DNA from: Dentipellis sp. KUC8613 | Lineage: Eukaryota; Basidiomycota; Agaricomycetes; Russulales; Hericiaceae | Length of the DNA: 64,000 nt | Direction: 5' to 3' | Assembly (NCBI GenBank): GCA_002286715.1 | Contig: NSJX01000045.1 | Coordinates: 124,001-188,000, forward strand | Shown here: positions 1-11,723 of the stretch, piece after piece | Numbering within the stretch: the stretch's first letter is position 1 | Layout: every line of letters begins with the position of its first letter | The notes under the pieces: generated by a model | What the model was told of the DNA's origin: nothing | What the model saw: the letters and a program-made list of their open reading frames with translations, nothing else | Databases searched by the model: none | Translations under genes and position numbers: made by a program

Positions 1-2906
1 AAGAGGTTGAATCCGACGCCGACACTGAAGCTTTCGAAATGAACTGTTGAACTGTTTCAATGGAGCATTTGCTCCCCAAGTTAGCGCGTGGCGCCCCGCA
101 GCGATCGCATCAGGCGCTGGACGATCTCCTTCGCCGAAAATGCGGCCTGGCTGTTCACGATACACGTTGTTGTGGTCGAGGTGGCCGAGCAGCTCATCAA
201 GGTCTTCAGTAAGGTCTGCTTCGGCGTGTCGATTTCCCTGTGCGGAGCCGAGAGTCACATTTACATGAGTGGCGAGCTGACGAAGGACCTCAACGCAAGG
301 GGATATGGTCGCGAGCCACTCCCAAGATGCGCCACTGCCGTGCGCCTGATAGAACGTCTAGAAGCCATAGGTATTTTAACGGGAGAGAAACAAATAAATA
401 TGAAAGAAGTCTTACCTTGATCCAGAAATTGAGATGTTCCTGTAAAAGGTCGATCTCCACCCACGAGTTCGCTTTCCCTGTCGGATTCACAAGCCAGTTC
501 TTCAAGACAACATCTCTGAAGACCTAATCAATACACAAGAGCTCATAAAACAGAGCATTTACTCACTTAACATCTGGCGGCCATATGTGCGTGAGGTTGT
601 GGATAAGGTGAAGCATCTCCTGCGCGTACTTGGTGCGCCCGTTCCCTCGGTAACTATGTGCAAAGAGTTTCAGTATAATACAAACACGCCCAGAATCCCC
701 TGATTTGATTGCATCTGAGAATTCACGTAGATGGAGTGCATCGCGCAGGAAGAGAATGGCGTTCTCGAATACCATGTCGCCCTTGCCACGGCCAAACTCG
801 CGAGACTCCCTGAGCTTGTCAACTTTTCGTGAATCAGTGAATTGTTTGATCACCTGGCGTGCGTATGCTTTCAATTCTTCCCAAGTGATGTCCTCCGAAA
901 ACTGTTTGAGAGACGGCTTCCCGGATACGAGAACGAGACAGTGAAGGACGCGCGCATACAGTGATGTGAAGATGAGATCCCGGCAAGTTCGAAATGGTGG
1001 CAGCGAGGACAGGACAATCGGCTTGCGTTTGAGGACCGTGTTGTGCGCTGATAGGCTGCCCGGGTTGTTGAGGTCGTGATTTGCTTCGCCGAGGTGGTTT
1101 TGAAGGATGCCGTGTGACGCGGCCATCTTGTAATGGAAGAGGCCAGGAGTGTTGAGCGCCCAATCCATTGCACTTGCGCCACCTTCGTTACCAGCTCGAC
1201 TGGCTGCCACCGATCGCAGTCGCGCTATCGAAAGCTGGTCACCTGCGATAGGTCTGAGCTTCTCGGCAAACTCAGGCTTTGAGGTGTCGATGCGAAGCTC
1301 TTTCAAAATCGCGTCCACCACCTCGGCGTTTCCACTCGTCGAGGCTTCGTTGATGTTCATGGTCGGGAGGGGGTATACGGGTGTCTTGTGGACTGGTATC
1401 TTGTGAGCCGTTACCAGTGTTTCATCTTCTACTTCTTTACTGAATACTTGCAGTTCTGGACCCCCGTAACGAACCGCGATTCGAAGAACGGCATGTACGA
1501 GGCACGTTTCGAGAAGATCGCGCTCGCTCTTCGTTAACTCAAGATCCTTCTCAAGCAACAATCCAGCTTTATCAAGTGACTCATTCAATCTACTCGTCTT
1601 CAAGGCTTCAGGGGTAACACCAAAAAGCGGTATGAGCGTTGCACATGTTCCGTTTTCCTGTGATGCTGATAGAAATCCCGCGTTGGAATTGAACAAGACA
1701 GTGTATGATGCAGGACCTACAGGTACGACCGATCACCTGTTCTTGTACCTTCCAGTTCATGTTGATATTGTCGTAGACCTTACCCGTATCTTCTTCTCGA
1801 GCGACTTGGCGCGCACGCTCGCGCATGGAAATCGAGAGCTTCTCGAGGGTGCCCATGCGCTGCTGTTGTCCCGCGGTAGCATTTATGCCAATTTGATCCT
1901 CTTCGCCGTCGACAGAATCTGCTAAGGTAAAGCCTTTGCCTCCGCGTCCTGCTAATGTTGTGTAGCTGACGCTCAGTCCTAGATGATTGAGAACACTGAT
2001 CTGCTGGCGAGTTGCTCCTGTCGCATACAAGTACAACCCAAGGACATGTTGCATGTAGTTATTATTCTGACTTCGTTGGCCAAGCAGGTTTACAATGACC
2101 GACGTAACAATCTAAGGTAAGCGTGTCAATCGCCTCGTGTCCATGCATCATGAAATGCCGCTTACAAAATTCTTGTGCTCGAGGGTCACTCCCTTACATT
2201 CCCCTTGCTGTCGCTGGGTTGTCGCAACAGCACTCATCAACTGGAACATCTTTGGACACGCCAACTGAGTCGTTTCGCCAAGTTGCTTGAAATCGAGGCC
2301 TAAGACAAAGTCCGCATTGATTGGCCTGTTTGCGGTGCGTAAGAACCCTGTCTGACTAGCTGCTTCAGCTTCTCGCTCAAGTATCTGCTGAACCGTGTCG
2401 ACAGCCCAGGCTTTGACGTCACGACGCCCGCGCTTTGAGACTTCCTTCGAGATCCACAGGTTCAAAACTGTATTGACTGCCCCAGGCTTCGAGAATAAGT
2501 TCCGTTGCTTCCAATGTTTTGTTGTGGTCTTGCTGCCGAAGGCATAAACAAGGAGGTCAAAGAAGGAAATGTCGTTCTGTTCTAGGTGATCAAGGGTTTC
2601 CTGCAAGACAGTTTGCCGCTGCGACTCCTCGGTGCGTTTCCGTGTTTCCTCCTCTTGTCGTTTCCTCATTTTCTCTGCCTCCAGTGTTCTTGCACGTTGT
2701 TTCTGACCCTTCCGCCTTCGGTCTGCTGCATTGCGAACAGGAGATGAGAATTCAAGCCCATCGGAACTGAGCGGCGGGAATTCTGCTTGGACCTGCGCAG
2801 ATTGATGGGGCAAGAAGGGAAGAGGTGTAAGTGGGCTCTCGCAGGCCACAGGCATTCCCCTGACATCGTCATTTTTCTTAGGGCGTGGTGTTGAAGGGGG
2901 AAGCAT
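1..2906 (-). CDS. DUF6589 domain protein, 3' end cut by window edge
   Basis: I recognise the DUF6589 family of Agaricomycetes by its motifs; its biochemical function is not established. Five exons read cleanly: 2906-2166, 2111-1721, 1665-567, 515-416 and 357 to beyond base 1, about 895 codons visible. The N-terminal ~150 residues are Pro/Ser-rich with a charged Glu/Arg/Lys coiled-coil-like stretch. Exon 2 gives GLYLYATGATRQQISVLNHL and YDNINMNWK; exon 3 gives SQENGTCAT, GDQLSIARLRSVAASRAG, PGLFHYKMA and FAHSYRGNGRTKYAQEM; exon 4 gives NWLVNPTGKANSWVE; exon 5 gives FYQAHGSGASWEW. No ATG lies upstream in the first coding exon, so the first in-frame ATG (2904-2906) is chosen; an apparent 5'UTR intron ends near 2978. 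The conserved Asp residues in YDN and GDQ recall RNase H-fold transposases, but that is inference. The gene is divergent from a RecQ-like helicase. Confidence 0.8.
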
Positions 2907-3203
2907 GGCTGGGCTTGGTGGCGCCGATTGCGCTGAAGGCACAAAAGCGGCACTACTCAATGTTGCTCCAATAATTCTGGTGTAAATCAGGTATCACTGA
3001 CAAATTGACATGGTTAGAACAAGTAATTGTACGCACCTGAGCGACGTATAGCCAAGCAAAAATGTGGGAGAAAATGTAGAGGGACCATACGTCCGTGACT
3101 GACAATCTCAGCGCGGATGCAGAGTGGCTGCCCGAGACAGTCTTATTTCACCCCTCTACACACCGGCAATACTTCTCTACTCCCGCTTGTCTGCCGCTTT
3201 GCA
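2907..3203. promoter_or_regulatory. Shared divergent promoter region of DUF6589 and RecQ-like genes
   Basis: The 297 bases between the two start codons must hold both promoters. On the minus strand a good donor (CAG|GTGCGT, near 3038) and acceptor (TTTACACCAG, near 2978) suggest a 5'UTR intron for the DUF6589 gene, which would place its transcription start close to the helicase start. No clear TATA box was found. Confidence 0.45.
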
Positions 3204-6200
3204 ATGCCATCGAAACCAAGAGTTTCTCGGCGGCCAGCTCAACATAATCGTAATCGAAGCCACAGGCCTCCCCCGCCACCTGTTCGTAAAATGACTGCAG
3301 AGGAGGTCGCGGACCTTCGGCAATCCATGAAGCGACAACTCAACGATAGAGAACCTCGAGAATTTCAGGTGGATCTTGTTCGGGCACAAGAGGAGCGGAA
3401 AGATGCACTTTGTCAGGCAGCGACTGGGCAAGGCAAGACAGCCATTGCTGCTGGCCCTTACGCGCTCGCTCAAAATGCGGATCGAGTGACGCTGATGGTA
3501 TCCCCACTCATTGGCCTTCAGGATGAAATGGTGTGTACAGTGCTGTTCCCTCTCCCGACTGGTTTGTAGGTTTCTCAGTGAGAACAGGTTACAACTTTCC
3601 GAGATGAGTTCAAACTGTCCGCAGTAGCTGTCAACAGTGCACACGGCGGGTGCTCACCAGAGCTCATGGCCGTATGTATCAATTTTCTCACTTAAGGATC
3701 ATTCTTATGTTCTGAATCCAGGAAATTGTTCATGGAAAGTATCGCATCGTACTCTTGTCGCCTGAAATGTTGCTGTCGCGCCGTTTCATCGACAATGTCC
3801 TCCGTCATCCTGCTTTTGCTCGCCGAATCTATTCAGTCGTGATTGATGAAGCTCACTGCATCTCTCATTGGGGAGCTGACTTCCGCAAGAAATACAGTCA
3901 GATTGGGATGATCCGTGTATTCCTGCCGCGCAATACACCATTCATTGCGGTATCTGCATCTCTCACACGCCGCGTGTCAAGAGACATTGTCGAAAAGCTC
4001 CAAATGGATCGTAGAAGCTATGTCTATCGAAACTTGGGCAATGATCGCTCAAATGTTTCTCTTGTTGTCCGAGCAATTCAGAACAGCATGCAATCTTACT
4101 CCGACTTGGACTTCGTCATACCCAACGATGTGGCATCTGCAGTCGATATTCCGAAAACATGGATCTATGCGGATAACATTACAACAGGCGCAGAAATAAT
4201 AGACTACCTGCGGTCTCTCCTTCCTCCTCATCTGCATGGTGTTATTCGTCCTTATAATGCTGTACATGGGATCAAATATCGGGAAGAAGCAATGTCGCAG
4301 TTTCGGTCTGGAAACCTTCGGATCCTCGTGTGCACTGATGCCGCAGGCATGGTGAGTAAAGCAAATATTCATGAGATTCATGCTATTCTTACCTATACTT
4401 CAGGGATGCAATATCCCTGATATCGACATTGTCGTGCAGTGGAAGCTGCCCGGGAAGTTGTCAAGCTTCATCCAGCGAGCTGGGCGCGCTGCGCGCGGAC
4501 CTAATACCGTTGGATTAGCAGTCCTACTGGTCGAGCCATCCGCGTACTCGGTCGAACTCACAGAAAAGACTCAACCTGGGAACCAGGCAAAGATAAAAGG
4601 GGGGCGAAAGAACCCCAAGATTCCTGCAGATAAAGGAAAGAAGAAAGAAAAGGCCAATTACGCGAAGACCAGGGGGAGGTATCGGGGAGGTCTTTCCGGC
4701 GACGACACAATTCATCGTATTGAGCAACCAGCATTCAATGAGTTTGATGAGACCGAAGGGTTGATGCTCTTTGCGCAGTACACCAAGTGCCGGCGAGAGC
4801 TGCTTCGAGACATCTTTGATAACCCACAGGCCGGTAAGTTCTGATTTCGGATACTCTTAACTGTGCCACTTACATTGCGTCATAGAGCCAGTGGTCCCTT
4901 GTTGTGACGTTTGCTGCCCAGAACTATTTGACCGTACACGACCAGGAGTCAAGCCGAGGACTCGTTCCGTCAAACGGCTCACCTACGGGAACGCAGTCGT
5001 CGCAGTCGAGACAGCTCTTCTCCGGTGGCAAAACGAGGTGGTCGAGCGCGACAACACCACTTACTTGACGGCATCTTGCATCCTTCCAAATGACGCGGTT
5101 CGGAAGCTTTCGACATTGAAGCCTCTCACTGCAGCGGCTATCGAAGGATATCTGTCACATCAGTGGTACCACTGGGACAAGTACGGTCAGGAACTCACCG
5201 AGCTTCTCAACAACTTGCAGATGGACGTGCCAGGAGGTTCGTCGCCGGTCACTTTGACATCCACGACAGAGGAGGAGCCCTCCAACTGCAAGCGCCGATA
5301 TGAGGATGTTGGAGATCAAGCTAACGAGCTGCGGGAGGCGCCAGTTGAAGTTGAGCCTGTCGCGAAAAAGTCCCGCATGGTATACACTGGCGAGGTCACA
5401 GGCAATGAGACTTCTTCAGGCGGAGGAGGTGCTGGAAGCGAGTTGGGAGGCAGTGGAACGTACGCTCTACAGTCGTGGCAGAGAGAAGACCGTGATGCAT
5501 CGAGCGCCGCCGCGACTCGTCGTCCAACCAGTGGCTTACCTCATCGCTACTCATCTCAACATTCTCAACTCACGCCTGGCGGTGTGTCCTCCATCTCACA
5601 TTGTCCCCATACCACACGGCAGACCACAAGGCCATCGATGTATGCCGCGCCCGCTACCCCGTATACAGCAACACCGTCCGACTCGCTCTCCGCACCTGTC
5701 ACGCGCTATCTGGCCACAATGTCAACACCGGATTCGACGCGGTTCACCCACCGGCATACGGCAGTGTCGTCGTACTCGGGCTCGGCATCCATCGGCCACC
5801 ATCTTGCTACGCCGTTGGTACCATTCCCAGCACCTGTTGCCCACCAGAATGTGGTCCTACCACCGTATCATGTACCTGTTCCCGACCCCGTTGCGATGCC
5901 ACCATCCTCGGACCTTACGCGCACTGCGCACCATCGTGTGGGTCATTCTACCTCATCCTTCTTGCCCGCCGCACGCCATGCCTCGATACCACCGCACGCG
6001 TGTTCTGTGCCCGTCGCGCGCCATTCATCCAGTCAGCCAGCCTCGAACTTGTTGCATGCGGAACGCCAAACGCCGATACTGCCATTCTCGAACTTTGCAC
6101 CTGTCGTACCCCATCCCGCCACTCTGTCTACCCAGTATCTGACGCCTGCCGGATGCCGTACCCTAGCACCGTGGCCCTTGGATTCCGTGCCTGTCGCGCA

Positions 6201-6684
6201 CCATTCTGCTACCCCATCTGCATCATACTCGACATCCGTTACCTACGAATCTATGACGCCGCTGCGCTCGGATACTGTGTCCGCGTCGCATCAGCCTCCT
6301 GCATCTCCGGCCTCAAACCCTTCGCACTCAGCTGCTGCTCATTGTATCGCGGCGCAGGCTCGATCATATCCTTCTCAATCTACACCTATTGCCTACCAGT
6401 ACAGTTCTCAAACCATGTCCATGATACCTCAGCAACCTCGGGCTTCACACGTTCCTCAGGCAGACAATCCACGCTTCCCGATGCAGCCCACACCCACGAT
6501 TTTGCCTCTACCGCCACCCTTGACGCCATCGGCACAAATCACAGGAGCAGATGTATCCCACTCGTCTTACTCTCTCTGGGTTCCACTGTCTCACCAGCGA
6601 CATACTCCTCAACCCTCTATCTCTTCATACCCAACAGCACCTTTCTATGCGGATCACTGTACTCCGCACTCCTTACATTCATAG
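3204..6684 (+). CDS. RecQ-like DEAH-box helicase with long Ser/Pro/His-rich tail
   Basis: A 3'-5' DNA helicase of the RecQ group by motif. Exons are 3204-3530, 3588-3671, 3722-4351, 4404-4833 and 4886-6684, giving 1089 aa. Motifs in order: Walker A ATGQGKTA, motif Ia SPLIGLQ, motif II VIDEAHC, motif III VSAS (RecQ proteins normally have TAT/TAS here), motif V CTDAAGMGCNIPDID, motif VI QRAGRAARG. A zinc-binding region follows, with KCRRELL and CCDVCC. The last ~400 residues are low-complexity Ser/Pro/Thr/His and have no domain I know. An ATG at 3117 is in frame 29 codons upstream, but 3204 starts the conserved-looking part. All helicase motifs are intact, so the ATPase is probably active. It lies head-to-head with the DUF6589 gene, which suggests joint expression or a joint role. 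Telomere-linked RecQ helicases of fungi are the closest known class; no telomeric array is seen here. Confidence 0.87.
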
Positions 6685-6862
6685 TAATATACTAAATATT
6701 CTAGATATGTATATACACATGGGTATGTAACGTGTGTGGCATGAGTGAGGAGGGATGCGAGGTGCAGAGAGTCGGATTCTACAAAGTCGCACATCAAGAC
6801 GTCGAAATTTGGCTAAGTCGCGCTCTTGATTTGAAGCAGCTTCAAAAAGTGGCCCGAATGTG

Positions 6863-6913
6863 CCCAGCCGTTCTGCCAGTAGCGTAGCGGAGTTTGAAAG
6901 CAGAACGGCTGGG
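6863..6913. repeat. Perfect 14-base inverted repeat, 23-base loop
   Basis: CCCAGCCGTTCTGC at 6863-6876 is matched exactly by its reverse complement at 6900-6913. It could fold as a strong hairpin about 180 bases past the helicase stop codon. It could be an element terminus, a 3'-end structure, or the remains of a small MITE. Confidence 0.75.
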
Positions 6914-6972
6914 TACGAGCCTACGAAACTGACGAACTGGGATACGCGTCACAGTCACACACTAGTACTATA

Positions 6973-6996
6973 ACAGCGTCACAGCGTCACAGCGTC
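6973..6996 (+). repeat. Three exact copies of an octamer
   Basis: ACAGCGTC is repeated three times head to tail, with partial copies just upstream (GCGTCACAGTC). No function is assigned. Confidence 0.7.
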
Positions 6997-7132
6997 TCGC
7001 ACTGAGGCTGAACTTCTGAGGCGTGCTCTTTGTTTACACCACTGCTTCGCCAGATATAATCACCAATTACAGACTAACATATGCAATGGAACAACGTTCG
7101 AAGTAGTTGAGCCACTGGAAAAGGACGCAATC

Positions 7133-8497
7133 ATGGCTCCATCTCGAGGATCAACGTGTCACGAGGCGCGGACAAATCAGAAGCGCGATGCGCCGCTGGT
7201 TGCATTTTATCCAAGCGTTTCGAAGTCTGGTAATGGTCGGAGCATATCCAGCGTATTCAGTGGCGCTCCTTTCCTTATAACGCCCCCAGTTGTCGCCATT
7301 GTTGATCTCCCAGGTCCCAGGAGCGCAAAGCAAGGTTCGTAGAGGACTGGAAACACGATGGCTCGTACGTCTCCAGTTGCTTTTGCCGTGTTTTGTTATG
7401 CTTATGGCCGCTATGCAGGAACGTCCGGAGATGATCAGCCGCAGAAAGGGTATGCGACCGTGGTAGAAGAGCAACGTACGTCTTTTTTGTACCGTTGTCA
7501 CGTTGGGGGCTTCACCCAACAACGATTTCAGCTCTTCGAGCGGAAGAACAATCCGCTATGGATCATAGCTCTTCGTCGCACGCTACTTTGCAAATCATTC
7601 AGATTTGGTCGGATCGCCTGCAGCTAATCAGTTTGTTGGTGAGTCGTCCATCTGTATAGGGCGCGCGTTAGCTAATAAACGCGAATGATGTATAGGCTAC
7701 ATTCTTCACCTCCATCGACGGCCTTTTGCTCGGACTTGCTGTGCCCATACGCGAGAAGGACCATGCGGGGAGGGCAGCGAACGCTGCGTTATCAGGCGCC
7801 CTCATATTCCATGCAGCCGCCGGTGAGTAGCTACCCACAGCCACTTATGATATCGCCTAATTGCTTTCCAGCTATTCTGTCCTTCGTCGCATCCTTCGTG
7901 TTGATCCGCTATCGACTCAACGATGCTAGACACAAGCCTGTCCCGCCATTCTTGTCTGCGCAGCACGCGCAATTCCAGTCCAACCCCATAGCAGGCCACA
8001 GTGGTCCCCAACACGCGAAGACACCTTCCGCCGCCGAAACTGCTACCGCGTACACCGCGACTTCACGTTCTGAGAAGCCGCCGGAGCAATTCCGCTCTTT
8101 CTCGTATGCTAGCGTCCCGCTCCTCCCGCCATCTCTCTCTGCGCACTTCCCGGGTATCGGAGGCAGCAACCCCACGTCACCTACGGCAATGGCGAATGAC
8201 CTGTTCTCGCTGTTCCACTCAATGAGCGACAACATCGCAGTCTCACGCGTTCACCCATGGGATCAGATCCGCCACGGCCGCGACAATGACGGGAGCACCG
8301 AGACTCACGCTGCATCATTGACACGGCTGCTCACGCGCTGTCACAATACGTGCGCGGCGTTCGTTACCTTGGGTTTCCTGCTCATAGTCATCGGGTTCGT
8401 GACCTTCGCGTGGGCGGCACTCGATCGCGCTGTGAGCATCTTCGTGAGCGTGTGTGTGGCGTCGGCTGTTGGGGCGGGGTTTATTGCGCTTCATTAA
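7133..8497 (+). CDS. Predicted four-pass membrane protein, family unknown
   Basis: Five exons join in frame: 7133-7334, 7419-7475, 7532-7638, 7696-7822 and 7872-8497, giving 372 aa. All introns have GT-AG ends and the protein is hydrophobic in just the places where exons meet. The first ~90 residues are polar. Hydrophobic segment 1 spans the exon 3/4 join (LQLISLLATFFTSIDGLLLG), segment 2 spans the exon 4/5 join (LIFHAAAAILSFVASFVLIR), then a ~130-residue Ser/Pro-rich loop, and two close segments at the C-terminus (FVTLGFLLIVIGFVTFAWAA and SIFVSVCVASAVGAGFIAL). The layout (membrane pair, long loop, membrane pair) resembles uncharacterised basidiomycete membrane families such as DUF6535, but I cannot assign it. 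It lies downstream of the helicase on the same strand with a separate promoter. Confidence 0.7.
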
Positions 8498-9738
8498 CGA
8501 CTTTGAACGATACCTTGGAACGACCTACGATGCGACATGGAAATACGGTGTGTCGCAGATAACTTCATACCTTAACTTAATACCCTTATGTATACTAGGA
8601 TTACGATGTCTTTTACGAGCCCGGTCATGAGCAGAATCACGAATCACGAATGTTTTTACTTGTCTAAACCTCGTCGACAGGTAGACGTCATAAATGCTGT
8701 CTGCGCTGCGTGCTTAGATGAAGACAAATGGGCACTTACCAGCATCGTGGTGTTTGATCTTGCAGTCCAAGCCTCATGCTCCCAGTCTCCCTAGTCTCTA
8801 GAATCGATACCCAGGCCCTAGTATGTCCTAGAGAACAAGCTACGCGATCCATGAAGTCTCCATATATTTATTTTCTTTGTTTCGTCGATACCATCCGCAG
8901 CTCACGCTGGTGTCTATAGTCCACTTTTCCGCATCGAGCATTATTTTCTATGCGGTCTTTTCTCGCATTTTTATAATCCCACGTCTTGTAGTGGTAGCTG
9001 TTGATGTTTCTACGCTGCTGAAGCCCAAGTGGCTAACATCGTCGTGTGCGAACTGCGAAGCTTTGAAATTGAAGTGAAGTGTCACGTAATCGCCGCGTAG
9101 CAACGTATCCCCTACCACAACCACACCATGCCTCCTGCCCTCAGCTGCTCGATATCCTGCCATTGTGTCCTATGACTGTCGCATGTTCTTTGCATGTCCT
9201 CGAAGAAGTTATACCGAATGCCCAAGCTATCCGCCTCGGGGGAGCCAATACTTATGGTCGTCATCCAGCGCTCGTCCGCTTGTCTCACATCACACAGGTT
9301 CTCTGAACGCCAAAATCGAAGGACCATCGCTCGTCGGCGACGGCCCCTATGGGCTTTGCAGCCCAGCTCTATTAGTATTACAATGGCGATACAACAGACA
9401 GTGACGGTACCGTACATCTCCAGCCTCCATCGCGATGAACCCACTGGCGCTAGGCAACACAGCGGGCCAGCAGACTGTAACAGGCCTTCGTCACGATAAA
9501 CAAAATAGCAAACACAAGCTAGCAGGAAAATAGGAAATAAGCAAGACCAAGAGTCGATGTGTATCAGGGATTCGCAGAGGAACTCGGTGTCAGAGATAGG
9601 GTTGGAGACGGCGCTGGCGCTGGGCAGGATGGAGGGAATAGGTCGTCGCGCGCCACGACGACGACCACGGAGGATTGGTGAGTTCCAATGCGGCAGATGG
9701 TGGAGGTGGGAGTGGAGGCGTTCGTGGTCTCCCGGGAT
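8498..9738. other. Intergenic, no gene recognised
   Basis: Short open frames on both strands here lack family motifs and splice continuity. Nothing supportable was seen. Confidence 0.5.
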
Positions 9739-10959
9739 TCAGTCACTGTATTCCACCTGCGGCCACTCGCCGACCGCCTTCGCGACCCAGTCGCGCCATC
9801 CCCGGATCGCTTCGAAGGTGCCATAGTACACCTCCGGCTCGGCACTGGGCGGCGGCGTCGGGAGGTGGATCTCCTCCACCGGTGCTGGCTGCATGCCAGT
9901 AAGGTCAATGGGCGCCTGGTACGACGCGCCTGCAAAAACCACGTCCGGCGCCTTGTTGTCGACCTCGAAGACGTATGGCCCGTCCTCATTGCCGCCGACA
10001 TTCCCCATCATCTCCTCGATGGACTTTTGCAAGTCCTCTTCCGAGAGTCCGAAGCCGGGCCAGGTGAACACCTTCGGCAGCCCGCGGCTGTCCAGCTCCT
10101 CGTCCTCCGTGGCGTCTGCAGACTGCTCGGGGAGCGCCCTGCCCGCAGGCCACTCCGGCGTCACGACCATGTTCGACTCTGTCCCGCTGTCGCTGTCGTG
10201 CGCGACTGCCACGGGCGCAGAGAACACCTTGGGGAAGTTTGTGGCGGCTTCCCACGCGCGCGTCGCCTCGGTGGTCTCCAGCTCGATCTTCGCGAGCCGG
10301 TTGAGGTCGACCATGAGCGGCTTGTCGCATACCCGGATCGGCTTCGGGGACTGGACATGCTGCCAGTGGGCCGGCTGCCGGTATGGTGTGGCGACTTCTC
10401 CAAAGGGTGCGGCGGCTGCGGCTGCGTCCATGGGCCACGGGACCATATCCTGGGGAGGGTGCTGCGACACGTCAAGATGGAAGACGAACGCGTTGTCGGT
10501 GGCCCTCTGCTGCTGCGGAAGGTGCGTCGTGGCGTCGTCGGTGGGTGGCACGAAGGAAGGGGAGGGGGATGGGCGGTGTGGCACGGCCGCTTGGGCCTTG
10601 ATAGCACGCAGCTTCGCGGCCTCCTCCTGAACGAGCGCGAACGCGTTGCGGTACTCGCCGCGGAAGACGTCTGCCTGGGGCCACGCGAAGCGGCTGCCGA
10701 CCCAGGCGGGGTTTCCGATCGTGTCGAGGTGGAAGTCGGCCGTCTGGCGACGATGTGGTGAGTGGCCCCGTCTGGGGACGAGCTGATTCCCGTGTAGGAC
10801 GCGACGTACCTCGGCCGTGCTCTTCGACGCGTTGAAGGTGGAGACGGGGGGCAGGTTCAGCCCGAGGGTGCTGCGCCACCCGGGAAGCTCAACCTCGCGG
10901 GGCTCCTCGTAGACGGGGTGGAACGTGAGGGAGAAGTTGAGGCTCGCGTAGGAAGACAT
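9739..10959 (-). CDS. Hypothetical protein, Pro/Ala-rich
   Basis: Two exons: 10959-10810 and 10743-9739, with a 66-base GT-AG intron that also happens to be open in frame. The protein is 384 aa. The start at 10957-10959 (MSSYASLNFS) is preferred because upstream in-frame codons read Thr/Gln-rich promoter-like sequence. Residues 1-50 look conserved-like (FHPVYEEPREVELPGWRSTL). The remainder is acidic and Pro/Ala-rich, with a likely helix SEEDLQKSIEEMMGNVG and a C-terminal aromatic stretch (YYGTFEAIRGWRDWVAKAVG). No signal peptide, membrane segment or known domain is seen. Strong codon-position GC bias and a clean intron argue that it is real. The opposite strand also carries long open frames, which I take as shadows of the GC-rich codon use. 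Confidence 0.6.
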   Translation of the reverse strand: MSSYASLNFSLTFHPVYEEPREVELPGWRSTLGLNLPPVSTFNASKSTAEVRRVLHGNQLVPRRGHSPHRRQTADFHLDTIGNPAWVGSRFAWPQADVFRGEYRNAFALVQEEAAKLRAIKAQAAVPHRPSPSPSFVPPTDDATTHLPQQQRATDNAFVFHLDVSQHPPQDMVPWPMDAAAAAAPFGEVATPYRQPAHWQHVQSPKPIRVCDKPLMVDLNRLAKIELETTEATRAWEAATNFPKVFSAPVAVAHDSDSGTESNMVVTPEWPAGRALPEQSADATEDEELDSRGLPKVFTWPGFGLSEEDLQKSIEEMMGNVGGNEDGPYVFEVDNKAPDVVFAGASYQAPIDLTGMQPAPVEEIHLPTPPPSAEPEVYYGTFEAIRGWRDWVAKAVGEWPQVEYSD

Positions 10960-11723
10960 TGGTACGTGTAATGGGGTCTGGGTTTGGGTTTGGGAAGTGT
11001 AGTGGGGGGTGCAGAGCAAGGTGCAAGGTGCAAGGTCGAGGTGAGTGAGGAAGGAGGAGACGCTACGCTTTCCGCCCTTATATCGGCAAGCGCCCGCGAA
11101 GCCACAACCACAGCGGGCGATGCTTGCACAAAGCCCTTTGTGCGGGCCCTCTGTCTCAGGTCCGGTTGTCCGCTGCGTTGCTAGGCCACAGATAATCTTT
11201 ATCCCATCGCATCAGCGCAGAGGCCGTCTCGAGGTCTGCCACTGGCACTGGTGACCGCGCGAGGACAATAGCTGCCTATTACTGCCTGCTTCGCGATCTC
11301 GATTGGCGCGCCGACGCGTCCCTGCGGCGTTTTCTCACGCGTCGAGACAATTGCGGTTGTGCTTTATTTCTCCCGTGCTGATATTGCTGCGTGCTGCGTT
11401 TGTTATCGCTGCGTGGACGGCGGTAACTCGTGACGAGGAGGCGTAGCAGAGGCGTTGAGCGACGCGCGTGCTACGGTACCTTCATCATCTGACAATCATC
11501 CCCACGAACAAAAGCGATTAGCAGTGGCACGCAAGGACGCGACTTCTGCTCTCCTCGCATAGTAAAAAGCTTTAGCACGCAGCATGTACTCTAAAGAGCC
11601 TCCTAGAAAGACAACTACGCGGTTTTCGCGATAATTATGCCGTGAGCCACTGCAGCCAACGAACTCTAGATCTATGGGATACACTGTAGTAGAGTTACAC
11701 AAAACATAGGTCTGGGCTGATGT
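10960..11723. other. Intergenic, no gene recognised
   Basis: This holds the 5' flank of the preceding minus-strand gene and the 3' flank of the FSH hydrolase gene. No coding or RNA feature was recognised. Confidence 0.5.

Larger units (their letters stand above)
6685..7132. other. Spacer after RecQ-like gene
   Basis: No gene is seen. The stretch begins with AT-rich sequence suited to the helicase 3'UTR and holds an inverted repeat and a triplicated octamer (listed separately). Confidence 0.5.

Noticed and set aside
5300..6695. Alternative long frames across the helicase tail
   Set aside because: Low-complexity CA-rich sequence opens all frames; only one continues the helicase.
9557..9580. 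Frame beginning MCIRDS, like translated Nextera adapter
   Set aside because: The bases read ATGTGTATCAGGGATTC, not the adapter ATGTGTATAAGAGACAG; it is chance.
9688..10761. Long plus-strand frames opposite the hypothetical gene
   Set aside because: Arg/Gly-rich composition typical of a shadow; the minus-strand frame has a clean intron and better composition.
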